From Thermoanaerobaculia bacterium (GTDB taxonomy: Bacteria; Acidobacteriota; Thermoanaerobaculia; Gp7-AA8), in the NCBI GenBank assembly GCA_017883205.1, contig JADGNZ010000030.1, forward strand, positions 1 to 64,000: a DNA stretch of 64,000 nucleotides, written 5' to 3'. The notes beneath the pieces are model-generated. The model searched no databases and was not told the DNA's origin. It was given only the letters and a program-made list of their open reading frames with translations. The translations under genes and the position numbers were made by a program. Position 1 is the first letter of the stretch. Each line of letters begins with the position of its first letter. Of this stretch, positions 61,902-64,000 are shown piece after piece.

Positions 61902-63808
61902 TGTATCCGTCGGAACACGAGCTGGTTTCTCATGACCTGCGCGTACTCGAGCTTGAAATGCGGATCGGCAGCGACGGCGCGCGCCACGCGCAGATCATCG
62001 TCGCTTGGCGTTCCGTGGCTCATCATCTCCTCGGCCTGACTGAGATCGCGAAGTCCGGACGCTTCCCAGATGATCGACCAGCTTCGATCGATCACGACCC
62101 ACTGCGCCTCCTTCGGGATAACGGGAGGCCCGTCGCCCGGCGGGATGAAGATGACCGGCCGCGTCAGTCCGGCTCCAAACACGGGATGGATCCACGATGC
62201 GTACGAGGCGTCGATGGCGATCGTATCGTTCGGACCGGCGAGCCGGTCGGCAACGCTGGCGGCGCGGTCCTGGTCGAACGGAATCGTGCGCGTGCCCGGA
62301 TGCTCGCGTGCCCAGAGCACGAAGTCGAGCGGCGCGAAGCGGTCATTGACCGCGTTGCTGACGGCATACGCGACGAACGAGAGCGCGGCAACGACGAGCA
62401 GCGCCTCGGCGGCTCGCTCTGGTATCCGTGCGGCGATCGGGACGACTGTCCATCCGAAGACGATCGGAACGATGAAGAGCGCATAGCGCGGCAGCGAGAT
62501 CAGGTAAAAGCCGTGCGGCCGAAAGAGAACGGGCAACATCAAAATGAACGCCGCAATCGCCGCGAACGTGATCACGAGACACTCCGAATGCCCGGCGCTC
62601 CGACGGAAGCGCAACGCCGCGAGCGGCGCGGCGATCGCACAAAGCGCAAACGGTATCCCGAGGTGTGAAAAGTAAATCTCGTAGCGGCGCCAGAACCACG
62701 AATGCGATTCCCAGGGCACCGCCAGCGCACGCCCGTCGCGCGAGAACGGCGCCGCCAGCAGCACGTATGGCGCCTGCCAGAGGTTCTTCCAGTCGCCGTA
62801 CGTGATGATGTCGTTCTTCGTCGTATCTTTGCCAAACAGCGCGTGCTGCTCGACGATGTTGACCACGTAAACCGCGCCGCCCAGCAGCAGAAACGCGGCG
62901 AGCGAGAACGCGATCACGCCGGCGATGGCGCGCGGCCTCAGGAACTTCACCATTCGATAGAGAACGAATGGCGCGATGAAGATCGCGAATCCAGCTGCTT
63001 GCGGTTTCGTTCCGACCGCCATCGCCATCGATGCGATGAGGAGCAGCAACGCCCCGCGATCGGCATCGCGCCACGACCGGCCCGCGAAGACCATCGCCGC
63101 GACCGTGAAGTACGCCACCATCAGGTCGTTCTTGTGTGCGCCGCTGTGCAACAGAAGGACGGGGATGCCGGCGACGAACGTCATCATCACGAGCAGCGGC
63201 AAAAGACGCCGGCCCCACCATCGCTCCGCAAGCGCGCCGCAGGCAATCACGAACAGCATGTAGAACACCGTGCTGGGCCACTCAGTGTAGGTATCGCTGT
63301 GCTGCGTGACGACGAATTCCGCGAGCAGGATCTCGTAGTTCGCGGGGATGTTTCGCTCCCGCGCTTCGAGCTCGGTGAGATAGCGAAAGCCCTGCGACCG
63401 CGCGAAGAGGACGGCGCGCGGAAGGTGATACGAGAGTGCATCGTGACTGACCGGCGGCACGATCGCGCCCCGCCAGAACATGAAGTCGGTCCACGCAAGA
63501 AACGGCAGCGCGGCGATCGCGACGATGCCGAGGACGCGGCGGTCGATCGTTACGTGCTGGTTGATGCCGCGAAAGCGGCGACGGATCACGACGACGGCAA
63601 CGATTGCGGCGATGACCGCGCGTGCGACGAGCGTCGTCATCGTGAGCTGGTGCAACAGCGCGAGAGCCCAGGTCGAACCGAGCCACAAGGCCGCGGCGAT
63701 CACCGATGCGGTCGTAGCCCGCTCGAGCGGCCCGGCATCGCTCCAGGCGCGGAGCGTGATCTCCGTTCCGATCACCAGCAGCGCAAGCGCCGTGAGGAGG
63801 ATCACCAT
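61898..63808 (-). CDS. Integral-membrane glycosyltransferase (GT39/PMT-like superfamily)
   Basis: A 636-residue protein with about twelve membrane helices and a first extracytoplasmic loop with acidic residues: WRGAIVPPVSHDALSYHLPR and LEARERNIPANYE fit the GT-C fold, in which an Asp in loop one is catalytic. A C-terminal soluble domain (about 515-636) follows. With the DPM1-like transferase and DUF2304 gene it probably moves a polyprenyl-linked sugar onto proteins or envelope glycans. Overlaps the GT2 gene by four bases. Confidence 0.78.
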   Translation of the reverse strand: MVILLTALALLVIGTEITLRAWSDAGPLERATTASVIAAALWLGSTWALALLHQLTMTTLVARAVIAAIVAVVVIRRRFRGINQHVTIDRRVLGIVAIAALPFLAWTDFMFWRGAIVPPVSHDALSYHLPRAVLFARSQGFRYLTELEARERNIPANYEILLAEFVVTQHSDTYTEWPSTVFYMLFVIACGALAERWWGRRLLPLLVMMTFVAGIPVLLLHSGAHKNDLMVAYFTVAAMVFAGRSWRDADRGALLLLIASMAMAVGTKPQAAGFAIFIAPFVLYRMVKFLRPRAIAGVIAFSLAAFLLLGGAVYVVNIVEQHALFGKDTTKNDIITYGDWKNLWQAPYVLLAAPFSRDGRALAVPWESHSWFWRRYEIYFSHLGIPFALCAIAAPLAALRFRRSAGHSECLVITFAAIAAFILMLPVLFRPHGFYLISLPRYALFIVPIVFGWTVVPIAARIPERAAEALLVVAALSFVAYAVSNAVNDRFAPLDFVLWAREHPGTRTIPFDQDRAASVADRLAGPNDTIAIDASYASWIHPVFGAGLTRPVIFIPPGDGPPVIPKEAQWVVIDRSWSIIWEASGLRDLSQAEEMMSHGTPSDDDLRVARAVAADPHFKLEYAQVMRNQLVFRRIQ

Positions 63809-63844
63809 GAGAGCGCGCGCAGAATAGCAGCACGGTTGCGGGAT

Positions 63845-64000
63845 TCAGAACGCGACCGGCACTTCGGGTCCAACACAAAGCGTGCGGACATCGGCTGGCA
63901 CGATCAAGATCCCGGCGCGGTTGCGCAGCGAGGAGATGAGCACGAGCGACGATCCCTTAGCGAGATCGAGCGTTCGAGCTCCAGTGGGCACCGGCCGGCC
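63845..64000 (-). CDS. C-terminal end of an unknown protein, cut by window edge
   Basis: A minus frame open from the right edge for 51 codons to a stop at 63845: GRPVPTGARTLDLAKGSSLV, LISSLRNRAGILIVPADVRT, LCVGPEVPVAF. It ends 36 bases upstream of the membrane glycosyltransferase gene. The product is beta-rich in appearance; I cannot assign a family from this fragment. Confidence 0.5.
   Translation of the reverse strand, partial: GRPVPTGARTLDLAKGSSLVLISSLRNRAGILIVPADVRTLCVGPEVPVAF

Overview
The window is a high-GC bacterial chromosome segment with mostly single-copy core genes on the minus strand. I place it in or near Acidobacteriota with moderate confidence. The reasons are an RpoB with a double zinc-ribbon insert that I remember from acidobacterial RpoB, a class II (B12-dependent) ribonucleotide reductase, many small secreted proteins of DUF4252, TonB_C and Thr-rich types, and many short dispersed hairpin repeats. 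No database search was possible, so the lineage call is inference.

Layout. 1-8250: a transcription/translation superoperon on the minus strand with four tRNAs, rpmG, tRNA-Trp, secE, nusG, rplK, rplA, rplJ, rplL and rpoB (cut by the left edge). The tRNA order (Thr-TGT, Tyr, Gly, Thr-GGT) is the ancestral one, but the tuf gene that normally follows is absent. 8285-8640 holds a G-rich tract and a 21-22 bp palindromic tandem array. 8700-18870: more minus-strand housekeeping genes (rlmB, pyrD, gltX, ispF, ispD, frr, pyrH, tsf, rpsB, rpsI, rplM), interrupted by a 388-bp element with 46-bp terminal inverted repeats and by a decayed vapBC-like toxin-antitoxin pair. 19159-20687: folD-coaE on the plus strand. 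20737-27365: accessory genes, including two paralogous Thr-rich lipoproteins, a hydrolase, an FHA-GAF-PP2C phosphatase and a TPR lipoprotein. 27362-33607: miaA, a zinc-ribbon membrane protein, comEC, a TrmA/RlmD-type RNA methyltransferase and an acyl-CoA synthetase. 33697-36981: an ECF sigma/anti-sigma/DUF4252 operon and a saccharopine-dehydrogenase-like gene. 37069-43501: Tat amidase, a duplicated-domain secreted protein, a tandem TonB_C protein and a second toxin-antitoxin pair whose MazF-like toxin is frameshifted. 43502-44330 is repeat-rich DNA with a 21-bp minisatellite. 44360-51075: an AT-richer accessory island with a 37-kDa nucleoid-associated-like protein, an alarmone-synthetase-like protein and an AbiV-like HEPN protein, abutting nrdJ with its promoter and NrdR-like box. 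51662-64000: glycosyltransferases, membrane proteins, UbiA, a NYN-LOTUS protein, a CusF-like protein, moeA, a deaminase-fold enzyme and a polyprenyl-sugar glycosylation-type operon.

The most interesting candidate system is the two-gene overlapping unit at 45126-47143 (NA37-like plus RelA/SpoT synthetase domain), next to an AbiV-like gene. I read this as a possible abortive-infection island. Other notable points are two toxin-antitoxin pairs that both keep the antitoxin and carry a damaged toxin, two unrelated ~21-bp minisatellites, and several families of dispersed inverted repeats.
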